Source: Siphonodentalium dalli (lineage: Eukaryota > Mollusca > Scaphopoda > Gadilida > Siphonodentaliidae). Taken from it: a stretch of DNA of 64,000 nucleotides. The stretch is from NCBI GenBank assembly GCA_032622095.1, contig CP136061.1, forward strand, positions 248,819,582-248,883,581, in the 5' to 3' direction. Both the position numbers and the translations under genes were made by a program. The first letter of the stretch is position 1. Each line of letters opens with the position of its first letter. The notes under the pieces are model-generated. The model had not been told where the DNA came from and ran no database searches. It saw only the letters and a program-made list of their open reading frames with translations. Shown here piece by piece: positions 1-12,204 of this stretch.

Positions 1-157
1 AATAATGACGAAACATCTGGCTCCTGGTATGTTATACTAAATTCGACCACGTATATACATTGTAACAGCTGCTGCCATTATGCCGATTGTTTGGATTTAA
101 AACGGCGGGGACCTACAGATGCATCCTTATTTCCAATTATCCTGACAACGATGTACG
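1..157 (+). CDS. Astacin-family protease gene, exon 1 (5' part plus first codons)
   Basis: Proposed first visible exon. The likely start is ATG at 151-153, followed by TAC and one base, then a good donor GTAAGA at 158. The dangling G joins exon 2 (starting AT) to make GAT, so the protein begins M-Y-D and runs straight into a hydrophobic stretch, giving a convincing signal peptide. Positions 1-150 would be 5' UTR, containing three short upstream ATG frames (near 5, 77 and 118). The frame of the start codon is also open back to base 1, with a Cys-rich reading (CNSCCHYADC), so a longer N-terminus from outside the window is possible; the hydrophobic segment would then be a membrane anchor. The link rests on phase and on the signal peptide; no transcript was available. 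Confidence 0.55.
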
Positions 158-1789
158 GTAAGAAATAATTTCAATTTTTGTCGTTTTTCGCTGTTCTTTT
201 CCTTCTTCCTTGCTACATTGTGGATATGATACATGAATATGGTATACTTTCTGTACGAATTGAATTTAATATATCATCGACATCGGGGGTTTTATATGAC
301 GACCATATCCTGACCATGTTCAAGTTTTAGTTGTTAATGATTATTGGGGCTACATGACTGTTTCACACAACTCAAATCGGAACGATTCAGAACAAAATGT
401 TGTTATTCATAATTATATGGGTCGAGTTTAGTTGAACACGGTATAGAGCACACTTCAATCTTCAAATAAAATAATTATTTCAGAAGCATGTGCTAACAAA
501 TAATTCCTTACTAATATTTATTACAGAACACTATTTATAAAGAGCGTTCGTCTCGACGATGTAAGGGGGTCATTTTAAATCCTGTATTTAATGTTCATTG
601 CGATATATTGATCAACGCAAACTTGATTTCCCGGATCGTTACACAATCATTAATTGCTGAATTTATAATTTGTGATGGGAAGGTTGTATGTCATGTAAAC
701 GATTGCATGTCAGAACATGTGTTTTGCTTTCAGATATTGATCTCAACTATTGATATTGACTTTCCCCCCATGCGATGGGAGGAATGAACGAAACCCTTTT
801 CACATTGTCGAAGTGACAGAACATCGGAGCACATAATCAAATATACGACGTCAATGCGGACATCGTAATTAAGTTTAATTCGCAATTAAATGAAAACCGT
901 AAATATGTCAACATCATTGGGAGGAATGTGTAACTTTCCGAAATTCCCAAACAACGTTCACACTTTATAGCGTGTTTCAGAAAAGGAACATTCAATAACA
1001 TAACAAAAAATGGATTATTTGTTTCAAAAGTAGATAGTTATATTCTGCCTTCAAGTGCGGACGTATATCCAGATGACATATATCTTACATATTTTCTTGG
1101 AGGGTCGTCCTCGTCCTCAGATTTCACTTTTAGTGTGTTCCGTTTCTAGAAGCTGCTAAAATAATATACTTTGTTACATTTCTATGTGTGATTTACTTCA
1201 AATTCTCGAGTGATTATAAACGATAATTTCACTAGTGAATTATGTCAGTTTAACGCGTTATGTTTTCATTGAAATACGCGCTGTTGTAATGTATGCGTTA
1301 TGGTATAAAGGTCGTATTATTCGGATTTCTGGTAAATCAGATGTTTACAATGGAACAGAATAATCATTTGAGTTGAACTGGTGACGTGAAATAATTATTT
1401 CGAAGAAGGGTCTATTCTGTAATACACTCGAGCGCAATGCGCTCTCGGTGTTTGTACAACGTCCCTCTCTCTCATGGATTATCTAACGTCACAAGTTCAA
1501 TCAAGTGATTACTCTATATATCCGTTGCGATATTTTCCGTCGCCCCATACGTCACGGTAAATTTATATCAGAAGATATTATACTCGTGAATAAGACTGTA
1601 TGTCATGAATATAAAAATCTCACAGAATAATGGTGTATATGTGTTGCTAAATTATGTCACATGTGCCCAAAGCGTTGCTCTTTCCTTTGGCAAGATAACT
1701 GCTATTTGAAAGATGTGTGCAGTTAGTACAGTTGCTAAATTATTCACTGATGTGTTATCCAACCACTAAAACTGAAAAGTTAAAGCATA
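158..1789 (+). other. Start of intron 1, no recognisable feature
   Basis: AT-rich sequence with no open frame of note. It begins with the exon 1 donor. A TATAAAGAGCGTT motif near 536-549 recurs in several repeats elsewhere in the window. Nothing else can be supported. Confidence 0.5.
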
Positions 1790-1880
1790 TCTTCTCCATG
1801 CCCACGCAATGTATTCACCCAATAAACCCACATACTATTCCCAGATAATTAACAAACAACGCATAAATAAAGAAATGTTT
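1790..1880. repeat. Direct repeat, paired with about 4295-4385
   Basis: About 90 bp beginning with CTTCTCCATGCCCAC and containing CCCAATAAACCCACAT and TTAACAAACAAC is repeated in the same orientation, with small changes, at about 4295-4385. The two copies bracket a 2.4 kb stretch that includes the 2329-3585 foldback. Function unknown. Confidence 0.7.
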
Positions 1881-1971
1881 ATTCGTTTACTACATTTGTT
1901 AAACTTTGGAAAATCAAGTCGATCAAACACCTCTGGCTCTGGATGATCTGACGATCAATTTACGGCGTTAC

Positions 1972-2328
1972 ACACAAACCAGTCCATTATTTCCGCCACT
2001 TGTAGATCATTTCTCTCGCTGAATCCTGCGAGGACACCATTATTTTCGGACAAGGCAACTATCTATCACATGGGATATATGAACCACAAAGTTACTTCCG
2101 GACATTAATAATTTTCACAAGACACCGAGCCTGTATCAACCTATAAAGAGAGGTGAAGTCGACTTTATAGACAGACACAAACCAGTCCGGTATTTCCGTG
2201 CACTTGTTGACCATTCCTCTCCGAATCGGACAAGAGCACCATTATTTGCCGAAAAGGCAACTATCTCTCAAATGAGATACACGAACCACCATTGTACTTG
2301 TAGATCATTCCTTGCTGCTTCGTGACAC
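1972..2328. repeat. 203-bp tandem repeat, second unit interrupted
   Basis: The unit begins ACACAAACCAGTCC at 1972 and again at 2175, a period of 203 bp. The second unit stops at the foldback element at 2329. Its missing end (ATCAACCTATAA, GGAGGTGAAGTCGA, TATAGAC) reappears at about 3640-3700, beyond that element. The foldback was therefore inserted into a pre-existing tandem repeat. Confidence 0.75.
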
Positions 2329-3585
2329 AGGTCCCCAAAACAAAAATTTACCCCACCCAATAGTACTTAATCATATAGAAAGGTATCCAACTTGGCCCGG
2401 CCAAATTTTGTTATTGCTTTTACAAAGTCCACAATCAGGTTAAAATACACCAACATAATTTTTGTAACATAAATGCCTCATATATAGTTATAAAGATATG
2501 TTATTACCCTTCAATTTGATGTATTCCCTGTAAAAATTGGTTACGAAAAACTCCGGTTATGAGCACAGGTCTGACGCAAACCGGCTGTAAAATTTCACTC
2601 GTTCGAGATGGTGTCCGCTAAACTGGGTCAAAGAGTGCGATTTTTACACCGACTTGCGCTTCAAAAACACAATAAACGGTGAGTAGAATATATATATATT
2701 ATACATCATTAGAAGCGGAATTGTTTACTGACCCACCAAAACCAATTACGCTACATAACGGCATCGTGTCTCTCGTATTTATTGAAAAATTCAGTTTCAT
2801 AAACCCGGAAGCAAAATGAAATTTCCAAAACCAGCCATTATGGGGATATTTTGTGCGAGTCTGCTATGAGTACTATTTATAGTTCTTATGCAACACAATA
2901 TATAGTTATAAAAATTAAATAAATACACAGACTGAATTAACACAATTTGAAAACATACATATGGACAAGAATATAACTTCATAAATATTTAGAGCGTATA
3001 TGCACTACTTCTTCGTTATATATTTGATTTATATTTGGCCCATCACAAATTAGTGTTACGTCATTTCTGCTTGCTTACAATATTTGACAAATTGGCTGGC
3101 TTTGGAAAATTTCAATTTGCTTCCGGGTTTAAGAAACTGATTTTTTCAATAAATACGTGAGATACGATGCCGTGGTGTGGCATGATTAGTTTTGGTGGGC
3201 CAGTAAACAATTCCACTTCTAATGATGTATACTATATATATTCTACTTTCCGTTGAGCGTGTTTTTGAAGCGAAAGTCGGTATTAAAACCGGACTATTTG
3301 ACCAAATTTAGCGGACACCATCTCGAACGATTGAAATTTTACAGCCGGTTTGCGTCAGACCTGTGCTCATAACCCGAGTTTTGCTTAACCAATTTTTACA
3401 GGGGATACATCAAAATATCGTTCTAACTATATATGAGGCATTTATGTACAAAATTTATTTTTGTGTATTTTGAACCTGATTGTGGACTTTGTTAAAATGA
3501 TAAAAAATTTGGCCGAGCCAAGTTGGATACCTTTCTATAGGATTAAGTACTATTGGGGGTGGGGTCAATTTTTGTTTTGGGGACC
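2329..3585. mobile_element. Foldback element, about 500-bp inverted arms
   Basis: The left arm (2329 to about 2838) and right arm (about 3093-3585) are inverted copies, starting AGGTCCCCAAAACAAAAATT and ending with the complement. About 250 bp of AT-rich spacer separates them. Arm landmarks include ATAGTACTTAATC, GTCTGACGCAAACCGGCTG, CATCTCGAACG and CTTCCGGGTTT, all visible in inverted order. There is no transposase frame, so it is non-autonomous. A target duplication could not be assigned. The short - strand frame at 2797-2982 lies in the arm and spacer and shows no protein signature. Confidence 0.85.
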
Positions 3586-3699
3586 TGCACTTCGCGCAAG
3601 AACATCATAAGCCATCAAGACACTTCCAGAATATAATATCTAACACAAACAACCCAGGCTACATCAACCTATAACGGGAGGTGAAGTCGATTATATAGA

Positions 3700-4066
3700 C
3701 TCGTCGTTATATATGACAACTGTCAAGCAACGAGGTTGCCTGTCACAGGCGATAACAGTCATATGACTTTTAAACAAACATCACTCTATCGACTAAATGT
3801 AGCCAAATCTGCATGAAATCCTGACCCCGAACACTATATGCATCCGAACTTAACTCAGGAGAGATCATCTCAATCTTGTGAAAGTCACGCACACCGGTTC
3901 GTCCGAATAGAATGACGGCGCGGACGAGGCGAAATTTCCACCAGGATACCAATATCATCATAAACAATGAGCATCTATAAAATGAAACATATAGCATTCA
4001 ATTAATACATTGAATATTTCGTTTAAAAATGGTCATAAATCGTAATCTACGTATACTTTAACTTGT
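3700..4066. other. Unassigned intronic sequence
   Basis: No gene or repeat recognised beyond the end of the 203-bp unit. A 75-codon - strand frame at 3770-3997 has no recognisable motif, no coding-like composition and no splice context. It is treated as chance. Confidence 0.4.
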
Positions 4067-4300
4067 CTAAATGGCTGCCAACCGCGACCGTGGTCTGACA
4101 CAAACAGGAAGTGTCACGTCATTTTATCACTTATATGTACACCACATCAGGGTATCTCCCTTGTTCTTCACTATTTTAGAGTTACCACACTTCATCTCCA
4201 AACTGTCAGAGTTACGAACCTTCTTATGCGAATGCATTAACCCATCGCAAGGAGAAAATAATTCCATATTAATTCAATGACTTCAAACATCGGAAATCAT
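4067..4300 (+). repeat. Dispersed repeat, second copy at 13888-14125
   Basis: A segment starting with AAATGGCTGCCA and CGCGACCGTGGTCTGAC and running through CTCCCTTGTTCTTCACTATTTT, GCGAATGCATTA and TTAATTCAATGACTT is repeated in the same orientation at about 13888-14125 with some divergence. The two copies lie on either side of the 4501-12204 composite element and may be remains of one older repeat family. Confidence 0.75.
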
Positions 4301-4987
4301 ATTTCTCCATGCCCACTCCATACATTTACCCAATAAACCCACATGCTATTCCCAGATACTTAACAAACAACATATAAATAACAAAAACTAGGTGGAGCAA
4401 CCACAAACCGACCAAGACGTCTAAAGTCCTATTAAGAGATGTATAAACTGCAAGGAGATATATTCGTTTTTTTTACCAAGCCAAAAACAGCATCGGCCAA
4501 TAGTCTGGTCGATAAACTAAAATTTTAGGGTCAACCTAGAATAAATTCGGACTAAATTGGTTTATATATCAGTTTGAAGAGGAAGATCTCCTCTATAACA
4601 TATCCAAAATCCGCTAAAATCCGCTTTGAGCATTTTTTGTAATTCAAGATGGCGTCCAATATGGCTGCCATTTACCGTTAAGTCAGTTTGTTGCAATTTG
4701 ATGCAATTATAGTGATAATATTGTGTCATATGTATACATAAGTATACAATTTTGTGAAGCTAAGACATAACGCCACCTTCTTATGCCAAAATTGGAACTC
4801 ACCGCCCAAGATGGCAGCCAAAATAGCGACCGGAAGTGGAAAATGTTACGTTTTTTTTACTGATATCTTTAAGATAAGTTTCTGCATTATGGAACTGGTT
4901 GAGAATTGTGACATTATTTTGTATTTTCCATGTTAACAGACCATTGGGGAAATAAATTAAGCCATAAGTTGGGTCCCCACCCCTTCC

Positions 4988-5105
4988 GATCATTCAAAAA
5001 ATAGAGTTTACAGAACGCGGTATAACATTTCACAAAACAATTACAAGATCATTCAAAAAATAGAGTTTACAGAACGCGGTATAACATTTCACAAAACAAT
5101 TACAA
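4988..5105. repeat. Perfect 59-bp tandem duplication
   Basis: The 59-bp block beginning GATCATTCAAAAAATAGAG occurs at 4988-5046 and again at 5047-5105 with no visible difference, so the duplication is recent. It lies in the left arm of the composite foldback. The right arm has a single copy of the corresponding sequence near 11700-11745. Confidence 0.85.
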
Positions 5106-6136
5106 TTTGGGATTCTAGTCATATTTCATCAAATATGAACAGGACTATTAGTAGGGCGGCTCCGTGTCAAAAAAGGGGTGAATCGTGCATTTTATTGTAA
5201 AAGCAACAAACTTTGTATACAACATCCTGAGGTGATATCTTGTGGATTTGGATATCATGCCAAGCTAGGGAGGGCCCATGGTTGCCATGGTAACCACAGA
5301 AAAACATGGCCGCCAAAAATGCCAAATTTGCTTTTTGTGGAAGTGCAATTTCTTTGTTTTACTTCTTTTTAACACATTAGAAGATACAATATTACTTTAA
5401 TTACATGTTTTAACCAAGTGTGCACGTTGGGCGTTATTAACACATTGGCTTTACCACTGTTTGTGAAAAATGGCGGACAAAATGGCCGCCAAAACAGACA
5501 AGATGGCCGCCAAGAGATATTTTTGTTTTGTTTTATTAAACTTGTTCATAGCGGAAATCTTGCAACAATTATTTTTTCTCAGACAATGTGACAATTTTTG
5601 AAGTATCACAGTTCGGATAAAAGGGTAAGTACATTTCGTAGCTTTCTAAACATAGTTCAGGACCTATTCATGTGATAATATATTCCTTCATGAGATCTCC
5701 AACTGATGTTCGACAATTAAACATATTTCTCAATACAATACGATATAACGGTTTTATGCAAAATGGAAACTCATCACATTAACCAAAAGAGAGTTATGCC
5801 TCCTGAATCTAACCCAGAATCTTAGTTGATCTGATACTTGTCACCATGACGTCGCTGACGTCATGATGTCATCAACTAACTGGTGGTTTCTTGTCAATAC
5901 CAAGGTTCCTCATAGAATCCATTGTTCTAACGTGTATACCGGTTCTACATAGTCCATGTCTTCACATTCACATCAAATGGGGTTGTTATTGGCATGTCTC
6001 TACACTATTAAGGTAAATATATGGCATTTCATTGACATTATTATGTTATGTATAGTGTTAGTTAGGGGTCTTTTCTGTGAGTGCATATAAGAAAGAACAT
6101 TATGCTGCTCAAAGTTGTTTTGATGTGTTAATACTG

Positions 6137-6800
6137 TTATGGTGGGGCAAGTTTTCCTGGCAAGCGCCTAGGAAAGAGAACGCTGCCCAAATTGTATTTG
6201 ACATATGGTGTTATGGGTGGTGAAATTATTCCTGGCAAGCGCCTAGGAAAGAGATCGCTGCCCAAATTTTATTTGACATATGGTATATGGTATTATGGGT
6301 GGTGAAATTATTTCTGACAAGCGCTTAGGAAAGAGGACGCTGCCTAAATTGTATTTGACATATGGTGTTATGGGCGTTGAAATTATTCATGGCAAGCGCC
6401 TAGGAAAGAGAACGCTGCCCAAATTGTATTTGACATATATGATGTTATGGGTGGTGAAATTATTCCTGGCAAGCGCCTAGGAAAGAGAACGCTGCCCAAA
6501 TTTTATTTGACATATGGTCTATGGTATTATGGGTGGTGAAATTATTCCAGACAAGCGCCTAGGAAAGAGGACGCTGCCCAAATTGTATTTGACATATGGT
6601 GTTATGGGCGGTGAAATTATTCCTGGCAAGCGCCTAGGAAAGAGAATGCTGCCCAAATTTTATTTGACATATGGTATTATGGGTGGTGAAATTATTCTAG
6701 GAAAGCGAACGCTGCCCAAATTTTATTTGACATATAGTGTTATGGGTGGGGAAAGTGAATTCATTATTAACGGGAAATACATAGTAACAAGAATGCTGCC
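6137..6800 (+). repeat. 75-bp minisatellite, about nine units
   Basis: Units contain GGCAAGCGCCTAGGAAAGAG, ACGCTGCCCAAATT and TTGACATATGG. The landmark CTGCCCAAAT recurs at 6183, 6258, 6340, 6415, 6492, 6574, 6649 and 6712, so spacing is mainly 75-82 bp with one 63-bp unit. Because many units are multiples of three, short open frames (6280-6480, 6514-6804) arise across the array. They are repeat translations, not genes. Confidence 0.9.
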
Positions 6801-6840
6801 ATAATGCATTGTGTCCGTTTATGTTCAAGCGGAGTTCAGT

Positions 6841-7186
6841 TCATGAATTTTTTAAAGGTTTATTTTTCTTTCTGAAAAGCACATTTGCAGGAATATCATC
6901 TCCAAGAGCTTGGCTATATGCATTGTAGTGAAATGTCTTAATTACTTCCACAGGTGTGAATACGGCAAAGGATGGATGCGACTGGAGACGCAAAATGTTT
7001 CCCAAAATCCGTGGGTAATATGACATAATGTTGAGGCGGAAGATTGTCATGATCAACTTTCAGACAGTTTGATATCATATAAATTCGTCTCGTTTCATTA
7101 TAACCATCACGTATAGTAATCAAAACATACAACCAATATGTACATACAATTGTTTTTTCTGCATTATATATATGCCAATCCACCAT
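6841..7186 (-). pseudogene. Coding-like patch in two overlapping - strand frames, unidentified
   Basis: Two - strand frames (6841-7056 and 6938-7186) overlap and together read like a short frameshifted protein, with motifs such as PPQHYVILP and FHYNAYSQALGDDIPANVLF. Neither has a family signature I recognise. The location inside the nested foldback suggests a captured or ancestral element fragment. It could also be chance in AT-rich DNA. No function is assigned. Confidence 0.2.
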
Positions 7187-8599
7187 CTTCTAGTCTATAA
7201 CTTGTTTGCAATCCTTAAAGTTGTTATATATACCGGTATATATATATACAGAGTGATTTATCAATGTTTATATTTTCTTGTCAAAGTACATTTTCATAAA
7301 CAATAAATATACATACACGCCTCAGTAAAATGTTGATATACATAGCCAATAATAGGGATTTTCCAACAAATGGCGGCCATTTTATCCACCATTTTGAATC
7401 TACCAAACTATAACGGAAACATGGGTCAATGGATATACAGTCTAATCCCTTTCCAACACAAATAGATGCATAAAACATTGTTTTTAAATCAGAAACTGAG
7501 TCAAAACGATGCACACTTGTTGGAATTGCGAGAAAAAAAGATGTTTTTTTTTAAATGGTTGCCATGGCAACCATGGGCATTTTCCAGCTTGGCATGATAT
7601 CCAAAATGTCTTAAATTTATATGTAGTACATGCGTGCCAAGTTTGGTGCTTTTACCATAAAATGCACGATTTTGTCATCTATCCGCCCCACTATATGTAA
7701 TGTGATGCATTCTATTTCTTATGAATATTCCGACTCAATGGTATCAAAATTGTCACTTTGGCTCACAATGGCTGCCAAAATGGCGGCCACAATATGAAAA
7801 ATGGTAAATATTGCACCAGCGTGCCGTGCAACTGCTTATAAGTTGTGGTTGATGAATAAAATTGACTATTCTGTCTTATATATATTGAATACTAACACTT
7901 ATGATGCACCTTTATTAATTTTTACTATTTTAACCACTGAAATTACCAGAATTATGGGATTTTTTGTTATCACAAACTTGGCATCAAAATCGGGAAAATA
8001 ATAACTGTTCAGGTTTGCACCATTTTTTCAAGTAAAATGGAACTATCTTTGGTATCTAATGTGATTTTTATTTTTTATCTGTCTTAAATGTGTGACACTG
8101 AGGTGTTTCAGACAAAATTACTCAAGATGGCTTGCAAAATGGCAACCAAATATGATAAAAAGTTGATTTGTCATATTTATTCCGAACATTATTACAAGCT
8201 GTTCCGAAAAGGTTGCAAATTGTGACTCACTTGGTTATTAAAGATGCTACTTGATCAACTGATAACTATATGTCATATTCTAGTTGTCCCAGTACATTAT
8301 GAGGCATGATAAATCAGTTTAAGGGATGCAGTATGAATGTTTGCCGAAAACTTCTTTTGGGATTATGTCTGTCTTTGAACGGAAATGGGCAGAACGTTGA
8401 AACGGAACTGAGAGGGATCATATTGTGTGGCTATTCTGGCCCATTAGTATAAACATTTATTAACTTATATTCTATTTTCATGAAAACCGTTTCATTCGTA
8501 TTGCATACCAAACGCCATTAAGAGGCACTCTGATATGATCTCTCTATCGGTTAACATATCCTTGAGTAATAGCGATAGGAAATCGATAGTCACACAAAG

Positions 8600-9440
8600 G
8601 TACACCAGTGAAACTTACACATGACCATGCAGTCACTCCATATATACATGAACACCACATAAATGAACATATGTCACTCGCTTTATACACATACACCTCA
8701 CCTACTACTACACAGCCACACATGGATATGCCTATACACCCAACACATGGCCATATAGCCATGAGTAAACATGCAGGCACACCAGATTTACTCCTACACC
8801 TCACCCATGACCATATAGTCACGACATGTATACCTATTCACTACATTCATGAACATACAGTAACATCCTGTATACATATTCGCCTCACCATTGGTAATAC
8901 AGTCACTCCGTGTACATGTATATATTTGCCACATGCAAGGCCATATAGGCACTCAAGATATACATCCAAACGATGACAATATAGTCTCTCTCGATATATA
9001 TTATCGCCACTTTCATGAGCATACATTTTGTACATTACTTCTGGTATACATATTTGCCTCACCAGGGGTCATAAAGTCACTCCCTGCATATATATTTGCG
9101 ACACCCATGGTCATATATCCACTCAAAATATACATATGCACCCAACCCAAAACCATAGAGTCATTACATGTATATACATAAACCTCACCAATGGCGTTAC
9201 AGTCCTTCTAGATATACCAATGTCCCGCATCGCACATGGCCATTCATACACTCCAAACGTGCATATAGACCTCACCATGACAATTAAGCATCTCGCGGAA
9301 TACTCATAAACCACACCCGTGATCATAGTCACTCCCTGTATACCAATTCACCCACCATTAATTTTGCCACACTGGCACTCCATATATACATATTGGCCAC
9401 ATCATGACAATATAGCCATGCAAGATATACATGGGCTCGC
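8600..9440 (+). repeat. Irregular minisatellite block 1 (CATGACCATATAGTCACTCC type)
   Basis: Irregular units of roughly 40-60 bp built from ACCATGACCATA, TAGTCACTCC, GTATACATAT and CACCTCACC. They fill the space just inside the left arm of the composite foldback. The open frames at 8608-8976, 8891-9181 and 9028-9309 are translations of the repeat. The same repeat continues at 10070-10880 and recurs in opposite orientation at 46140-47600. Confidence 0.85.
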
Positions 9441-10069
9441 GTCTTTCAGGTAATGAGTCGAAACGTAAAGTGACATTTGCTTAGTATGGCACATAGTCAG
9501 CGAACTGCAACTGATGTTGATCTTATCCAAACATTTTGGCATCTTTTAAACTCATTGGGAGTAATTTCCAAAAATGTCTAAACTCTACGTTTGGCATAAA
9601 ATAAAATCTTGTTTTTGTGGGGTACGTTCCAAAACTATTTTCAAAATTCCATTAAACTGCTCCAGGACCCAGCTTCCAACTCAACATTCATGTCATTAGA
9701 ACCGGGATCAATTTGTCTGCGATAAATAAGGGACCTTGGTAATCATATATGTAGCCTCGAATATTCTGTAGTATGCCTAACAGACATCCCCCTTTCTTTT
9801 GACATCCATACATTTATGTACCACGATCATTGTGTGGGGAATAGGATAGGATATAAGCCATTATTTATTTCACTATACTTATACTGACAAACGGAAATGC
9901 CTTATGGTCCGTCAGCCAGTGCTCCATTCTGACTTGTTATTGTCCTTCTGGAGGGCTAGGTGTGATTTTCGTTGACGCGGACAAATGTGTCACCTTGTCA
10001 GATACCCACTTGCATATATTTGTTAGCCTATATTTACCAGTATTGGTTGGTTGTCTGTATTGGTTAACC
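9441..10069. other. Non-repetitive segment between the two minisatellite blocks
   Basis: About 630 bp with no minisatellite units, no open frame and no inverted ends that I can see. It may be an old insertion into the array or the original core of the foldback. No gene signature. Confidence 0.4.
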
Positions 10070-10880
10070 TATGACCATAGTCACTCCAGATGTATATATA
10101 CCTTATCAATTACCATACAGTCCTTCTAGATATGCCTATACCCCACACACACGGCCATTCGTACACTTCAGACTTGCAAAACTATAGCTCAACCATGATA
10201 ATTCAGCCGCTCGCTGTATTCTTACACACCACATCCACGAGCATTCAGCTATTCACTGTATACCGCTACATAGCAGTGACAATACAGCCACAACAGATAA
10301 ACATGTACATCCCACCCATGACCATGATGTCACGATCTATATACACAAGCCCGCCAGTGACCATCAAACTGTACTCCAGGTATGCATATACACTTCAACA
10401 ACGTTGACCCTGCAGTCATTCCATGTACACATATACACATTGCCCATAACCATACAACCACTCCATATTTATCCATACACCCCATCCATTATTATACAGC
10501 AAACGCGTGTATACATATACACACACCCATGACAATACAGCCACACAATGTACACCTGTATATCCCACCCATGACCACACAGTCACTCCATATATACATA
10601 CACAACAGAAAGATAGACAATGTAGCTAATCTCGCTATACACATACACCACTTCAATGGCCAGACACCAACTCCCTGCATACATGTTCACCTCACACATG
10701 ACGGTCATGGCCATAATCTACTCCTTATATACATATACAACTCAACGTGGCACCCCATACATGACCATATAGTTATACATTGTACAACTATTCATATCAT
10801 TCATGAATACAATAACTCCCCGTATACATACCCACCTCACCTATATCCATACATTCAACAGACATACACAATCTATTAAA
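10070..10880 (+). repeat. Irregular minisatellite block 2, same family as block 1
   Basis: Continues the CATGACCA, CAGTCACTCC and ATACATATACAC motif set, ending close to the inner edge of the right foldback arm near 10885. The open frames at 10090-10407 and 10382-10879 are repeat translations rich in His, Thr, Ile and Tyr with no domain. Confidence 0.85.
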
Positions 10881-12204
10881 TTGATCAATGTTGATTACAA
10901 TGGGCCAGAGTAGCCACATAATATGATCCCTCTCAGTTCCGTTTCAACTTTCTGCCCATTCCAGTTAAAAACAAACATGGACAGAATCCCAAAAGAAATT
11001 TTCTGCAAAATCCAGACTGCACCCCTTAAATGAACTTCCATGCCTATTAAGGTTCTGGGACAACCAGAATATCACATTTAGTTGACTCAGTAGCATTGTT
11101 AATAACCAAGTGAGTCACAATCTGCTACCTTTTCGGAACAGCAGTGAATAATGTTCGGAATATATGTGACAAATCAACATTTTACCAAATTGGTTGCCAT
11201 TTTGCAAGCCATCTTGAGCAATATTGTCTAAAACACATCAGTGTGACACAGTTAGCACATATCAAAATAATAAACATCGCTGATACCAAAGAAATTTCCA
11301 TTTCCAAAAAATGTTTCAAACCTGAACAGTGATTTTTTGCCGATTTTGATGCAAAGTTTGTGACAGAAAAAAATGAATAATTCTGGTGATTTTAGTGGTT
11401 TCAATGGTAACAATTAACCAAGATGCCACAGAAATGTTGGTGTTCAATGTATATAAGACAGAATAGTCAACTGTGTGCATCAACAAAAACTTATAAGCAG
11501 TTGCATGGCACACTGAGACAATATTGAGAATTTTCCATATTTTGGCCGCCATTTTGGAAGCCATTTTGATCCAAAGTGACGATTTTTGTAACATTGAGTT
11601 GGAATATCCATACAAAGTAGATAGCATTACTTAAATTGCACAGCTCTTCCAATTTCTTGATGAAATATGACTAGAATCCCAATGGTGATATTTTGTGCTA
11701 TGTTATACCGCGTTCTGTAAAATCGAATTGTTTAGCGATCGGAAGGGGTTGTGAGCCCATGAATAGCATATTTCTTTGATCCAATGGTCAGTTAAGATGT
11801 TAAATACAAAATAAAGTCAAAATTCTCAACCAGTTCCAAACAGTAGAAACTTATCTTAAAGATATTAGTAAAAAACGTAAAAATTTCCACTTCCGGCCGC
11901 CATTTTGGCGGCCATTTATGACGGGGAGTTCCAATTTTGGAATACAACGGTGGGGTTATGTATTAGATTCACAGAAATGTATACCAGTGTATACATATGA
12001 CAAAAGTTTCTCACTATAATTGCGTATAACTGATTTAACGGAAATGGCAGCCATCTTGGACGCCATCTTGAATTACAAATATTGCTCAAAGCGGATTTTA
12101 GCGGATTTTGGATATATTATAGAGGATACAATTCTCTTCAAAATGGTATACAAACCAATTTAGTCCAAATTTATTCTGGGTCAAACCTTTATTCGACCAG
12201 ACTA

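Larger units (their letters stand above)
5154..7690. mobile_element. Second foldback element nested in the left arm of the first
   Basis: The left end GGGCGG at 5154 pairs with CCGCCC near 7689. Inverted landmarks follow on both sides: ATCGTGCATTTTAT, GTAAAAGCA, GATATCATGCCAAGCT and CATGGTTGCCATGG. Similarity between the arms decays after about 200-300 bp but CAAGTGTGCA and AAAATGGCCGCC persist. Its interior holds a 75-bp minisatellite and a - strand coding-like patch at about 6841-7186. Removing it makes the outer element's left arm collinear with its right arm, which establishes the nesting order. Confidence 0.75.
4501..12204. mobile_element. Composite foldback element with nested insertion and central minisatellite
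   Basis: The ends are inverted: TAGTCTGGTCG at 4501 and its complement ending at 12204. The left arm is split, 4501 to about 5150 plus about 7690-8465, by a nested element at 5154-7690. The right arm is continuous from about 10885 to 12204 and matches both left pieces in inverted order. Landmarks are AATAAATTCGGACTAAATTGG near the edge, CCGCTAAAATCCGCTTTGAGC, ATCTTTAAGATAAGTTTCT, and GAAACGGAACTGAGAGGGATCAT at the inner edge. Between the arms are minisatellite blocks. No transposase is visible. Arm length, about 1.3 kb, is like animal foldback elements. The superfamily cannot be named. Confidence 0.85.

Noticed and set aside
6137-6800. Regular repeats resembling a CRISPR array
   Set aside because: Units are contiguous and about 75 bp with no unique spacers, in a clearly eukaryotic context; a minisatellite.
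8608-10879. Several His/Thr/Tyr-rich open frames of 90-165 codons
   Set aside because: They follow the units of an irregular minisatellite and change frame with it; no start context, splice sites or domain.
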